The notes under the pieces: model-generated
Databases searched by the model: none
Told to the model about the DNA's origin: nothing
Seen by the model: the letters and a program-made list of their open reading frames with translations, nothing else
Translations under genes and position numbers: made by a program
Shown: one piece after another, positions 13,045 through 25,235 of the stretch
Position numbering within the stretch: the stretch's first letter is position 1
Layout of the letters: every line of letters starts with the position of its first letter
DNA from: Owenia fusiformis
Lineage: Eukaryota; Annelida; Polychaeta; Sabellida; Oweniidae
Length of the DNA: 64,000 nucleotides
Assembly (NCBI GenBank): GCA_903813345.2
Contig: CAIIXF020000001.1
Span: 22,835,915 to 22,899,914, forward strand
Reading direction: 5' to 3'

Positions 13045-13640
13045 ATGGAGATCGATGAAACCATACCACAAATTGATAAAACTTTCGTGATCGATGCAAT
13101 GGCTATGACAAAAGGAAAATTAAGATTAACTTATATGTTGAAATTTGGAGAGTTTTGGAAAGCTATACTGTATTTGACTACTCCATCAAATCTAGTAAAG
13201 GAGCCCAAAGAATAGATTTCATATTAGACTCCATCAGTAAAGGATTCTGAAAGAATGCGAAGAATGGATGCTTCCCCTACTGAACTTTAATTCAAAGAAG
13301 AAATTACACCATTATCTAAAAATATGAATACCCTTAGGCCAAGTCATATAAAACAAATTTTCAAAGATTACAAAGAAATTCAATAAAGCAGCATTCTATT
13401 AAAAAGTGTGCCAAATGTCAAGGTTGTTTTAAGTGGAACTATTGGAGAGAACTCAAATATCTGTGAAAATGATAACTGAAATCCCCTGTTAAATTCCACT
13501 CTTGAAGAGGCTGATTTTAAACTTATTCACTCTGTTTTACATTCAGCAGGAGAACATGTGGGACTGCAGTAATTTGCATCAAATGACACTGATTTTCTAA
13601 TTTTATGACTATCATTTAAAAATTCTTCTACTGCTAGAAA
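13045..13640 (+). pseudogene. Decayed nuclease-like transposon ORF
   Basis: From ATG at 13045 the reading gives IDETIPQIDKTFVIDAMAM, then FGEF, then AQRIDFILDS. A frame change follows, giving SVKDSERMRRMDAS, and further on LEEADFKLIHSVLHSAGEH, an in-frame stop, and ASNDTDFLIL. The order VIDAMA / FGEF / RIDFVFD-S-SVKDSER-RR / EEAD-K-IH / S-DTD-L matches an uncharacterised transposon-associated protein family of invertebrates that has a FEN1/XPG-nuclease look. Stops and at least one frameshift make it a dead copy. It lies in the core of the long-inverted-repeat element and is presumably its former protein. The family motif is recalled from knowledge, not searched. Confidence 0.55.
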
Positions 13641-14158
13641 ATGTCATCTGCAAAGTCAGTATGTAAACATTTTATACAATGTCTGTTTGTTTGAAACATA
13701 TTGATCATATATATCACCATATACTTTTTGATCTACATGAAGATTTTAGTGTGACAAGACCCTTTTATCCTGGAGTTCCTAATCTCATTGCACTAACGGG
13801 AGTTTCTAGGCCCAGCGGGGTATGATCCTTATAATCCTTATTTTCCCAAATAATTACTGTTGCCTGATGACAGTGATTATAATTTGATAATTTATAATAA
13901 TATTTTGTATTAGGAGATGATCATTGCTTAATAACAGTATGGGCATAACAAAATATAGAGAAATCATGTTTCTTTTAATTAACCATGTCTTTATGTATTT
14001 TGACAATGTAGAACATTACATCGAACATTTTGATGTGAAAAAGTAAAAATGCTATATCACATAATAAATATCATCAAATAATAATTAATTAGTTATAATC
14101 CATTTAATCAATCAATTACTACACTGTATACGATATCCCTAAGAGCAGTTACACTTTA

Positions 14159-14173
14159 GGGGGGGGGGGGGGG
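14159..14173 (+). repeat. G15 homopolymer
   Basis: An uninterrupted run of 15 G inside the large element. It is a likely hotspot for length polymorphism and assembly error. Confidence 0.9.
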
Positions 14174-14989
14174 ATTTATCAACCTCTCACCCCCTTAGGA
14201 ACTCTAGGGTAAGGTCCTCAACTCTAATGATTTTTCTTTTAACAATACTTGTAACATGGATCAAACCTGACCACAATATTTTCAACATCTAATTTCTAAG
14301 CTAAAAAGTCATATATTCAAAAAGAGACACATCCAAGGCAACACCTGAAATCGTAAAGGAGGACTGAAAGTATCGCACCAGATTTAGGACAGTCACATGT
14401 TGGATTTTTGCTATTTTCTGAGGATTTGAAGAGGTGCATATGTTAGGCCAGTGCATTTCCTCCAGGAAAAGCACTCATAGAGATGATAAACAACCCACCC
14501 ACATGCATCAATATGTTGTGTTTTGACACACAGTTAACCCCTTTATAGAAATAATGCATTCCATCAGGGGTTTAAAAGATATCAAATATGGGTGACCAAA
14601 ATTAAGCTGAAAGTAATGGAGCACATGAGTTTTTCCCTATGGGAAAATAACAGGAAAATATTGTTTTCTACTTTATCTAAAAGAAATTTATTATTCCTTT
14701 TTATGGGTTAACTATGTCTCAAAACGCAACATATTGATGCAACAAAAATTGAAAAAGCAGGGGTAAAAGGGCTTGAAAATCAGGACAACATTTCCGAAAA
14801 AACACGTGGGTGGATTGTTTGCACCTTCGCTGTCTCAAAGTCCAAACTATTTTATCATCTCTAAGAGTTCTTTTCCAGTAGGTAATGCAATGGCCTATCA
14901 TATGCACCTGCTTAAATCCTCAGGAAACAGACAAAATCTAACATATGACTGTCTGAAATATGTTGCGATACTTTCCGTGCTCCTTTGAG

Positions 14990-15960
14990 ACCTTATATTT
15001 CTCAATTTTTCAAACATTCTTAAACTTCCTTAAAATTCATCTTCAGTATGTTTTACTTCTTAGTTTCACACTCTAAAAATATATGTTTCATCATAGAGGT
15101 ATGGATGATTTTGGACTTGTTTAAAATCTTTTTAACTTCCTTAAAACCCATCTAAATTATGTTCTACATCTTTAGTTCCATACTACAAAACCATAAATAT
15201 CACCAAAGAGGGATGGATTTAGAAACTATAGGGGTCAGCCATGGCTATACCTGGAATTCGTAAATTTGAAACCTTATATTTACAATTTTTCAAATTTTGG
15301 ACTTGTTTTAAACCTTTAACTTCCTTAAAACCCATCTTAACTATGTTTTACATCTTAGTTCCACACTATAAAACCATAAATATCATCATAGAGGGATGGA
15401 TCTAGAACCTATAGGAGTCAGCCATGGTTATACCTGGAATTCGTAAATTTGAAACCTTATATTTACAATTTTTCAAATTTTGGACTTGTTTAAAACCTTT
15501 AACTTCCTTAAAACCCATCTAAATTATGTTTTACATCTTAGTTCCACACTATAAAACCATAAATATCATCATAGAGGGATGGATCTAGAACCTATAGGGG
15601 TCAGCCATGGTTATAACTGGAAGTCGTAAATTTGAAACCTTATATTTACAATTTTTCAAATTTTGGACATGTTTAAAACCTTTAACTTCCTTAAAACCCA
15701 TCTAAATTATGTTTTACATCTTAGTTCCACACTATAAAACCATAAATATCATCATAGAGGGATGGATCTAGAAACTATAGGGGTCAGCCATGGCTATACC
15801 TGGAATTCGTAAATTTGAAACCTTATATTTTCAATTTTTCAAATTTTGGACTTGTTTAAAACCTTTAACTTCCTTAAAACCCATCTAAATTATGTTTTAC
15901 ATCTTAGTTTCACACTATAAAACCATAAATATCATTATAGAGGGATGGATCTAGAAATTA
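14990..15960. repeat. Right-arm sub-terminal tandem repeats, about 183-bp unit
   Basis: The phrase TATAGGGGTCAGCCATGG (with variants) recurs near 15224, 15409, 15593 and 15776. Each copy is preceded by AAACCATAAATATCATCATAGAGGGATGGA. A fifth, more diverged unit lies inward from about 14990, and a terminal variant lies near 15950. Outer units are more alike than inner ones. Confidence 0.8.
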
Positions 15961-16510
15961 TAATGGTCATCTATAGTCATACACAAAATCCAGCTGTCAA
16001 AAATGTCAAATTTTTCGAAAAATCAACAATTTTTTTCTCAGCTCCTACCTCTTCCATGGCTTTGCATCTTTCAGGGTTACTAACCCTGCTATTGGGCACT
16101 TCACATGAATTTTTCCAACCTCTTACAGTGTCTAATTGAAAAGTTAGAATCAAAATAGTAAGAAAATGAGTCACGAATTTGCCCCCTAGGGTACATACTT
16201 TGTACTAATTTTCAAATTCTTTAGGAGTTATCAGCATCAATTATACTGCAAGTGATTCATATATATAATATCTATGTATGTCACTTACAAACATCAAAAT
16301 ATCTAAGGTTATTTAGTGTGAACAATTTTTTCCCCAGGGTGGGGTGTTTTTGGGGGGTGGGGGGCTAACTCCTCAAAAAAAGAACTTCCTACCACTCTGT
16401 GAAGCTATCACCTAGGTGGAAGTTTCATCCAAGACTCTCCCCTAACAGAAAATGCTGCCAAACCAACTATACACCATTTATTGAGAATTTTCCTCCCCGC
16501 CCCTAGAGTA

Positions 16511-19500
16511 AAAATTGGAAATGTCAATTACGTTATTGATATTTCATTCATCCCTCAATGATTCTACCTGTCCATCCAAAGTATTTCAACCCATTCCGCT
16601 GTAATTATTCAATCTAGATAGGTATTTCTAAATAATGCGAAGACTCTGGGGACCTATAGACCAAGGATAACTCCTCTTCTATAGATTCAATGTGGGCTGA
16701 GCTGAATGGATCTTAACGTAACCACGGACGTAGTCAAGCATGAGACAGGCGACTTGCCTCGTCAAAATCTTACAAAATTTTCAAATCAATTTCAATTGAA
16801 CCTTTACTTCTACATCCTTATCATGCCCTTGGTGACAAAACTGAAATCCCTGGGATTCATGAATTGTTCCCGCTGAATAGAGTAAATGTATGAAGTAAAC
16901 AAGTGAAACTGAAATATGTTACAACTGTCAATTAATATGACAGACACTTGGCATCAAAGTAACTAATATAAAGCAATTTCTTTAATTCATGAAAACCATA
17001 TTTGAACAGTTTGTCTAATTATTTGAACTCATTGAATTTGAATAATATTCGAACAAAGTGGTTACATTTGTGAAATGTATTATGGGATACGAAAACACGA
17101 CACCTGCCAGAATTCTATCTCATGTTGATCCCTCATTTTGCCTTAAACGGATAGAATGTTTATTCATGTCACTCATTTAGATTGACATTTCTATTTTTGT
17201 GTCAAGAAACTTTAAATTACTACAAATATGCAAACACAATACCTGTCGCAGATTTCAAGAATATTATAATTTTCACATAATATATTTTTATTTCTAAATC
17301 GTGAGAAAATTGATAAATGCGTTGCCTTCTGTTACTTGCGAATGTAACAAATGAATAAAAGAAAATGAAAAGATAATGTCTCTTAGACATCTCGACGGCT
17401 TATGATAGCGCCTGGACATTCATAAACTGGACATAATATACATTTTGCAAGATGTTTTAATGATTCAACTGAACTTGCTATGACAGATAATGCTACACGC
17501 ATATGCTACAAAATACGACAAAGGCAGTTAATTAATATTCCAACATGTAAAAGGTTGCACTAAGAGCAATAACAGAATCGCATTTCCAATAGAATCAGAA
17601 ATTTACAGAGTTGTCTAAGACGTGCAGATGCTAACAGGCCAAACATATCAATAACGGCTGATCTCCTCTATCCCCAGTGCTCATAATTTCTGGTATAACC
17701 ACACATTTGGATTAGCCACGATTGTTGTATTGAAAGAAGAGATTCAGAATGTTGACTTTAATTAAATTCATCGCCAAATTAATCCTAATTATTCCTATGA
17801 CTAAGCACATGAACGAGAAGATGAATACGAACTACAGCATCCTAAGAACCCTTCTCGAATGCTCTGATTCGATTAAAGAAGTCACGATCTTTCATTCTTT
17901 GGCACCTTCTATTACAGCTAATCTGATGAAATGGAATTCTAAGTAGATAAAGGTGTCGGGTTTCTCTTATTTCCTCATACATTGTTTCATTTGACCAAAA
18001 TGATATAATAATACTAATATCTTTTGAAATACCTCTAAACTCGAATTAACTGGATCAAAGACCAATCTTGCATGGTAAGACTGAGTGACTTTGTATGATT
18101 ACCCAACGCTGGAAATATTTGAACGCTCTATCAACATGTTTATAATCTTGTTGGGCAATGTGTACCGACGAATCAATAGTTTGATTTTAATAAATACTGC
18201 ACAGCGTTTGATGTAATTTGCGAGATTTGTCAGAAGAATGGTTAGGTACCACAAGGCACGTTCTGATGTTTGATCTTATTGTTAGCAAATTATATAGGAA
18301 CTACACGTCCACATATTGTCTCAACCTATATCACACATGGACATTTCCGAACAAGTATGGGTGGGCGTGTAACTACCCTTTCTAACAGTTCACTTCTGGC
18401 CTCTGAGACTCGAGGTAGTGTCTATAATGATACATACATCACCTTGATTCTTTGATGAAATACTGGCTGAAAATAACTAGAAATCATTACTAATCGATAG
18501 TTATAAGAACTTCTTGATAGTTCTTTTGTGGGTTTGATACTTTGTGACGTTTCTGTTATCTATTAGCCTTGCCCAAGTCGGTATTTTTTTTACTTATGAG
18601 CATATCGGAAATATGATCGAATAGATATTAGAAACCCATACATCAACTATATGCTTCGTGCAGCGTGCAGTGTCGGATGACATGAGGTTTTTAGAAAGCC
18701 CATGATGCCACTAATGAAAAGGCACTTTGTGTTGATTTTGTCTTTAGCGTTTTTATTAATTCAGACCGGTAATACTTTGTGTCACTCCACCCTAATAAGA
18801 CATAAAAGCTACCTGGTGAATTTGTAATCCCTGATATATAAGATCTAACGCTGATTAATGATGTCACTCGTTGCCAATATTGCTAATGAGACCGAATTGA
18901 TGGAATACCTTTTTGACGTCCTTTATAAGATTTGATCTTTTTTGTTAATTACTCTACATCATTGTCGTTTCTCAGATTAAGAAGAGACATAACAAACAAG
19001 ACGAAGTGATTTAAGGCATGCTAAAATAATACTGGCTCCGAGACAATTGTCCTTTCTCGGCACTGTCATCACGTATTATAGCACGGTGACAATAGCGTCT
19101 CATCTCTAATCACCCTGTGACTCAGAAACTATTAATTTTTTTACCATCATACGTAAAACCCATTAGGCATTACAACGAATTAATCTTGATGCTATATCAA
19201 TACGTTTTCTCAAATTCTTCATTTCTGCGAGGCAATAATTTAGAATTTTATTGCTCGTATCACATTCATGTGGGTTGCCATAGTAACGGATTAATATCTG
19301 TTTTCCATTTTGTCAGGTTGATGGGGCAGTGAAGGTGTTTTGAATGGAGTCCATCAACTTGGACGCCATCAATCATTCACCATTTTTATCTATTTGCAGA
19401 TCTCACATCAGCTATTGATACTTATTCCAAAATCTGGTCACTGATGGTTTCATTTTGATTGTTCTCTTTGAATATTTTAAACTATATTTGTCTCTATTGA

Positions 19501-21338
19501 TGGGACGTCAAAATATCTAGGTGGTCTGCTAGATTCTTCAAATACTAACCGAACGATCTTTTCAAGGCAATGTTGACAAATGTTTACGTTCGTTAATTGC
19601 ATGCATATTCAGCACTGATTACACTATGTCAATAAATATTAATTTACAGGGAAGGAGTATCTTTATGTAGAAGATTCAAGATATTTACGTCTTACTCAGC
19701 TACAAACACGTGTCTAATTGAAATTATGTAAGTCAAACGTTTGAAATGCGCCAGTATTCTCTTGATAAATGGTAATACCCTGGAAAACATAATCATATTA
19801 TGTCAGAAGATTAATTCAGGTTATGCATGACATGGAAAATACAAACCTGATTCATATCGCACATGTTCATAAAAAACTAGTCGATTAGGTTATTAGTTAT
19901 TTTTTAGATAAACTAATCATGCATGGAACTGTATTGCGAGGCTTAATAATGAATTAATGTCGTATTCGATGAATAACTGTTACCATCAATCGAACATTTC
20001 TGAATTATACACGTTTTACCATATTTACCTCATTCAACAGTTTGATTTTGTTCGTTTAAAAGAGCGCTTCACCGACACACACAAATACCCTTTCCAATCA
20101 TATGACTTTGATGCTTGAAGAGAGGATCGTCTAACTGCTACACAGGAAAATTACCCTGCGCCCAGAGTCTAGTTATAAACGAAGCTCTCTTTTGAGAAGC
20201 AAAGTCGAACGAATGCAAAGGGTACGGGAAAATGCACTTAGTTAATACCGGGCTCCATGCCTTGGGTGTACACGTTCACAGGAATAAAGTTGCCACGTTT
20301 TTTGGTTTCGCCTGCATCATTTACATTTATGCAAATTTCCAGTAATAGTTATTGGTTGTTCTTGTCATTGTAAACTTGGCATATGTCATTCATCTATGGA
20401 AATGCTTGGAATACCAGTCTTGTAAAACTAAACAAAGTAGTTAATTGATTATTATTTCTACTGATTGATATCGTCCAGTGCATTGAAAACTCATTGCATC
20501 ATTTCAATGACTCCTTTGCATGACAATAACCGGGGATTAATGGATTGAGAACTCCGGAAGATTTATATATTTAATTTATTTTCAACATGGACGAAGATGT
20601 TAACTGCAATTTAAGTAGACGTTATTAGCTGTTTAAGCCTCTACATTGTTAATTCTTAGACATTCTTACCACATCAAATATTTTAAACCATGTTTGTACT
20701 TTTTTCAATAGACAGATTGTTCAAGTAGAAAAATTCCCAAGGTTTATACAATGACGAGGAATGATATTGAATCATGTTATATCCGATAGATACTTTCATT
20801 TGTTATTCACTTGCTTAATACTTTCAAGGTTTTTAAATAGATAAATCATAATAACCGAAAAATCAATAAATAAATACAAATTATCGATCACAGATTGAAA
20901 CAGCACACATCTTATACCACAGTGCTAACGATTTTGACAAAATGTTAATTAACATGGAAGCGATATATGGTGTAGCTACTGACAAGTTGTGATTAGAGCA
21001 TCCTGTTTTTGAATCACTGGGTACTGTTTTGTCAGCTGGTGACAATCGTGTCCAGCGGAATGATAACCATATTGACCATGATATTTCTAAAGTAACATTC
21101 AAATAAGTTATTTGTAAGATTAGTTTACCTGAATATGCATATGGCCTATGGGTGCAGATCATCTCAATACCTACACATCTTTATATTCATTCTATACCTG
21201 TATACAGCAAACTAAAAGGGCAAGAGGTCTTGTAGTACTATTGTCCAATGTTCCATAATCTACCCAATGCCAGCGTTTGGGTTTCACCTGATTACTATTT
21301 CTCCCCGGGCCTCAGGGTAGCTCGAAGTCAGAGGTGAG
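16511..21338. other. Non-coding stretch within the putative giant intron
   Basis: I see no supported exon. At 18566 there is a solitary end (GCCTTGCCCAAGTCGGTATT) of the inverted-repeat family that is complete at 53267-53827. At 20056-20196 two diverged copies of the 15-bp AAGCTCTCTTTTAAG motif face each other outward. The open frames here (up to 93 codons) are unrecognisable. Confidence 0.5.
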
Positions 21339-21340
21339 TA

Positions 21341-21528
21341 CAGTAAAACCTGTGTATATTGAACACTTTTTGCCGAGAAAAAACGTCCATTGTTGGGAGG
21401 TGTTTTCACAGAGAGGGTTATTTATTAATTTATGCGGAATTCAATAGAGTATGTCGTGCGGAGGAAGGGTGTTCACGAAAGAGAGGTGTTTACTGAGACA
21501 GATGTTCACGAAAGAGAAAGGTTTACTG
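21341..21528. mobile_element. Pogo/Tigger-like MITE, 188 bp
   Basis: The left end CAGTAAAACCTGTGTATA and the right end AAGGTTTACTG are inverted. Both are flanked by TA (21339-21340 and 21529-21530), the target site of Tc1/mariner-pogo transposases. The interior has three variants of the phrase GTTCACGAAAGAGAG. The terminal form CAGTAAAACCT is typical of the pogo/Tigger family. Confidence 0.7.
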
Positions 21529-23162
21529 TATATACCAATCATAGTTATTTTTACTTTCAAAGAACACATTATGTACATACTGTACATCCAATATCATGAC
21601 TTAATCGACACCCCCTACCATCACTGGTTGCCTCAGGAAAGGGGGTTTGTGGCCAATACACAGCCAATATTTGATGGGTTAATGAGGTAAATTAGATTTA
21701 GCTCTTTGATTTCTCAATTAGGTTGCTTGGCTGTAAACCAACAACAATGAAGAACCTTATAGAAGCAAACTTATAAAAGTAAAAATCAAGATTTCTCTGA
21801 TTATTGCTATTCAAATATTGTGATTCAATTATTCATAAGATGATCGAGTTCCATGACTGGCGAAGGTTTATTTTCGTTGCTTGACAAACAATCAAACATA
21901 ACCGTTTCATTTGCATGGAAATCGTTCACTAGAGACACATCTTAAAGAAAAATAGACAATATTGCTTCCAAACGTGTGCACGTGATTGCATTTTCCTGAA
22001 ATTAACAGTTAAGAGCTGTATATGGTGTGAATCGCGAATTCCTTCGAAATCTTAGCCTGTTATATGCGACACTGTCAATTTGTATGGGTGAAATTTTGCT
22101 GGTGCTAATCAGAGATTGATAGCCTCGGCTTATGGAATGACTGACTCATCGACATTTATCGTCTCAGTCGTATCTCTCGTCTTCATAGAAGAGACACCAC
22201 CAATATTGCTTGGTATCAGCATTATGTACACAGCACGCATATCATCCGGCCATATTTCAAGCATATCTGACTCTCATGTAATCATGATTAATACAGACTC
22301 AGATTTTATCCTCTATTTGATGGAGGGATTCTGCTTTTTTATCCCAATGGCAACCTTCCATCCCTCTAGTGAGTCGATAGTTTATGTTTGAAATGACACT
22401 AATAAATGAAAGCTTTGAGTTCAACAAAATGCAGGTGGAATTTGGATTAATGGGATGGCTGAACCTCTCAAAGATCATATAGATTTTTCATAGTTTCCTC
22501 AGAAGCTCAAATGGGATTAACTCATTAATGAGATAAAAACCAAGCTTTAATTTGGGATAATTGAGATTTATGACAGAAAACAACGATGCAAATTGCATCT
22601 CCTATGTCCCCTTGTGCATCGGTGTGACTTTCTTCAGATTCCACTTTCTCGAATCTGGACAATGATATCCCACGAGGGAAATTATAAAAGCCTTATTAAT
22701 CTTAAAATGCAGTTAATCCAAACGCGTACACCGACGGCTAGTGCTGTTGTTTAAACACTGACATTTTTAGCCATAAGAAGAGAGTACTTGATCCAACAAA
22801 GTCCACCAGAATGATGCATGGATTCCCAAGATCCTCGTTTCTAAATCCCAGTCCATTTTGAATTCCCCTCTTAATTTCACGTAAGATAAGTTTTAAGGTC
22901 ACTTTGGGCTGTATTAGAGGATGCTACACGATGATGGTATCAAGCTAATGGGCCTCGTAGTATTCTCTAGCCGGCCATTCGACTGATGAACCGTATCGTT
23001 TTCCGATCATTCAGAAACAATTACTATTTCTCTTTCTATATCTCTATTCACATTATTCTCTCAAATGTTCTTACAATCTTCTTCTGTAGCTCGATCAATT
23101 TATTTATCATCTTGATTCACACATCCTCCTAAGCAGGTATCCAGAATCCGTACCTCCTTCTT

Positions 23163-23319
23163 CCCCCTGCTATAACCAATTTGGAAGCGCCCGATTAAAC
23201 TGAATCACGTGACCTAATTATGCGCAATGACTTATACATGATTTCTGTCGCAGTGTTGCGACAGCCAATCAGATTGCGAGTTCTTAATCGGGGAAATGCT
23301 AACTGCTTATAGCAGGGGG
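23163..23319. repeat. Inverted repeat, CCCCCTGCTATAA arms
   Basis: CCCCCTGCTATAA at 23163-23175 is mirrored by TTATAGCAGGGGG at 23307-23319. Partial complementarity continues inward (CGATTAA on both arms). This may be a small fold-back element or a decayed MITE. No ORF and no clear duplication. Confidence 0.5.
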
Positions 23320-23524
23320 TAAAAAGAAAGAATATATTCTGGATTTTGAAGCCCTGTGATCGGAGGTTGGATTCACAGTGTTTCAGTTGTTCGAAACTCA
23401 TTTTGAAATCTTGATATATCTTTAACATTTACAATAGACGACCGAGTCGAGTGAATAGATATTTCAAAATAAATAGAAATATCTCAATAAAAATCAACAA
23501 AAGTGTTATTTTTCAAACGACTTA

Positions 23525-23829
23525 CAAGGAGGATTGGCTCCCAGGATCGAAACTCGATATTTTCCAACAATGAAAACGTCGAAATGTCGTTATTTTCTGA
23601 AATTAAAACCGACTATAAATTCAAAATAAACAGTTCAAAAGATTCGAACCAATATCTCGATCATTTCTTGTGAGTTTTGGAATTTTTCGTTTGGAAATAA
23701 GACCAAAATTCACGATTTAAATGTTGAAGTGAACAAAATGGCGGCTGTTTGAATTCGAATTTTGTATTACGACATACCCATATATGGGACAGAATATCGG
23801 TGGTGCACTCTGGGAGCCAATCCTCCTTG
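23525..23829. mobile_element. Mutator-like MITE, 305 bp, perfect 9-bp target duplication
   Basis: The first 20 bases CAAGGAGGATTGGCTCCCAG are mirrored exactly by the last 20. The element is bounded by identical AACGACTTA at 23516-23524 and 23830-23838. A 9-bp target duplication is characteristic of Mutator/MULE transposases. Similarity between arms continues in patches (CGATATT). No transposase is encoded, so it would need one supplied in trans. The exact terminal repeats and duplication suggest a fairly recent insertion. The open frames crossing it are incidental. Confidence 0.85.
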
Positions 23830-23839
23830 AACGACTTAT

Positions 23840-25230
23840 CAACATGGCGTTTGAGACACCATGGTGGACTGGCAACCGATTCTTTTTATCATTCAGCAAA
23901 TCTACAATCTCTGTTTTGCCAAATACTTCAAAAGCTTAGAGTTATTCTAGCAACTTCAACAGTACATATAGACCCTTCCACTTCATTTAAAACATACTTT
24001 GTGATCCTACTCCTTCTATCGAGTAAAACAAATATAGAGACGCTGGTAGGAGAGGTTTAAATATCTCTTTCGATACTAATTGATAGGGATTCTTTTTCGT
24101 AAAATAAACAAGTATCCCGAGCCTCGAACACCGTCAAAACACAAGGGTGAGAACAAAGTTCACGATGACCTCATGTCGAGCTGGATATTTTCCGGCCAAA
24201 TTACTCCCAGCAGTCATATTATATCAAAACATACGACACCTTAGATTCTAGTTTCTGGAAATTCAATATTAAAAGTTTGACCGAAGAAATAAACAATAAA
24301 TTCTCCATTTATCGCAATGTTGTTCAGCTGCTGTCTGCCTAATGAAAACAACGGAAACATACACCAATCTAGTCTTTATATGGATCCCGAACAGGCAAAT
24401 GTAAATGGCATTCGTGAGTATAGCCCATAGCGGTCAAATAATCTGATAAAAATCACTGGAAAACTAATGAAATTATTCCCAAAGATAGGGTTATTTGGCA
24501 AAATCTGTTTAGCTCCATTTCTGAGTAATGGCACATTTCCACTTAGCATTAACCCCAACAAAGCCAGGGGCAAAATCTGGGGTCAACGTAGAATAATTAG
24601 GAAAAGATCTGACATGTTGCATCGAATATCAAGGTGCAAGAAATATTGAGTACCTGCTCTGTCTACAGAATCAGAGCTCTTGATGCAGATATTATCCCCG
24701 CCTAATGATTCATCAATTTGTCCACCTTTCAGGATATCATGTAATGAGTCGTACATCATACAATTTAGCGAAAACCCGCAAACAAATCCAGGTAAACTTA
24801 CAAATTGTTTATAGGGCTTTGATGGTTTGATGGGATGCATATTTGATTACCCCAAGAACAATTATCCGTTGTAGTGCTAGTGAACAAGTAATGAAGAAAC
24901 AGTTAATTGAGCAATATCAAGTATGAATCTCGGGAACAGCGACATATTATAATTCCATCGACAGACAAAGAAATCTAATTAGGATGCCGCTGGGTTTTCA
25001 TTTTTCACTTTGAGTTTCCTGTTTCAGTAATCTCATGTACTGAGGGGGAAACACCTCCGGGAACAACCTTACTAACATCCCTCAATTCACTTTTCAAAAC
25101 TGAAAGTTTATGAATATATCCTCATAATCATTTATATTAAAACCTTATTTTTGAGTATTATATGAAGCGATGGCATAAGTTTTATGAACAAGCCTTGATG
25201 CCTTCTCCGGGGCCCATACCTAGCAGAACA
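23840..25230. other. Non-coding stretch between the MITE and the minisatellite
   Basis: I found no coding or repeat structure. Open frames of 60-103 codons cross the region in several frames without splice sites or recognisable protein features. Confidence 0.45.
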
Positions 25231-25235
25231 ACAAT

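Larger units (their letters stand above)
10760..16510. mobile_element. 5.75-kb long-inverted-repeat DNA transposon with a decayed ORF
   Basis: The two ends are near-identical inverted copies: CTCAAGGGGCGAGGAGGAAA from 10762 mirrors the sequence ending at 16508, and identity stays high through at least the next 200 bp. Each arm runs more than 1 kb and continues into about 180-bp tandem sub-repeats (four units left, about five right). The element is flanked by TA, or by AAAA if the ends are taken as TACTC...GAGTA. The central 3 kb carries a degraded + strand reading frame and a nested small element. A 4-bp AAAA duplication and a nuclease-like protein would fit an Academ-like element; a TA duplication would suggest a mariner-like one. 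The superfamily is unresolved. Confidence 0.75.

Noticed and set aside
23717-24060. Open frames of 60 and 103 codons on opposite strands.
   Set aside because: They cross the end of the Mutator-like MITE and its flank and have no recognisable protein features.
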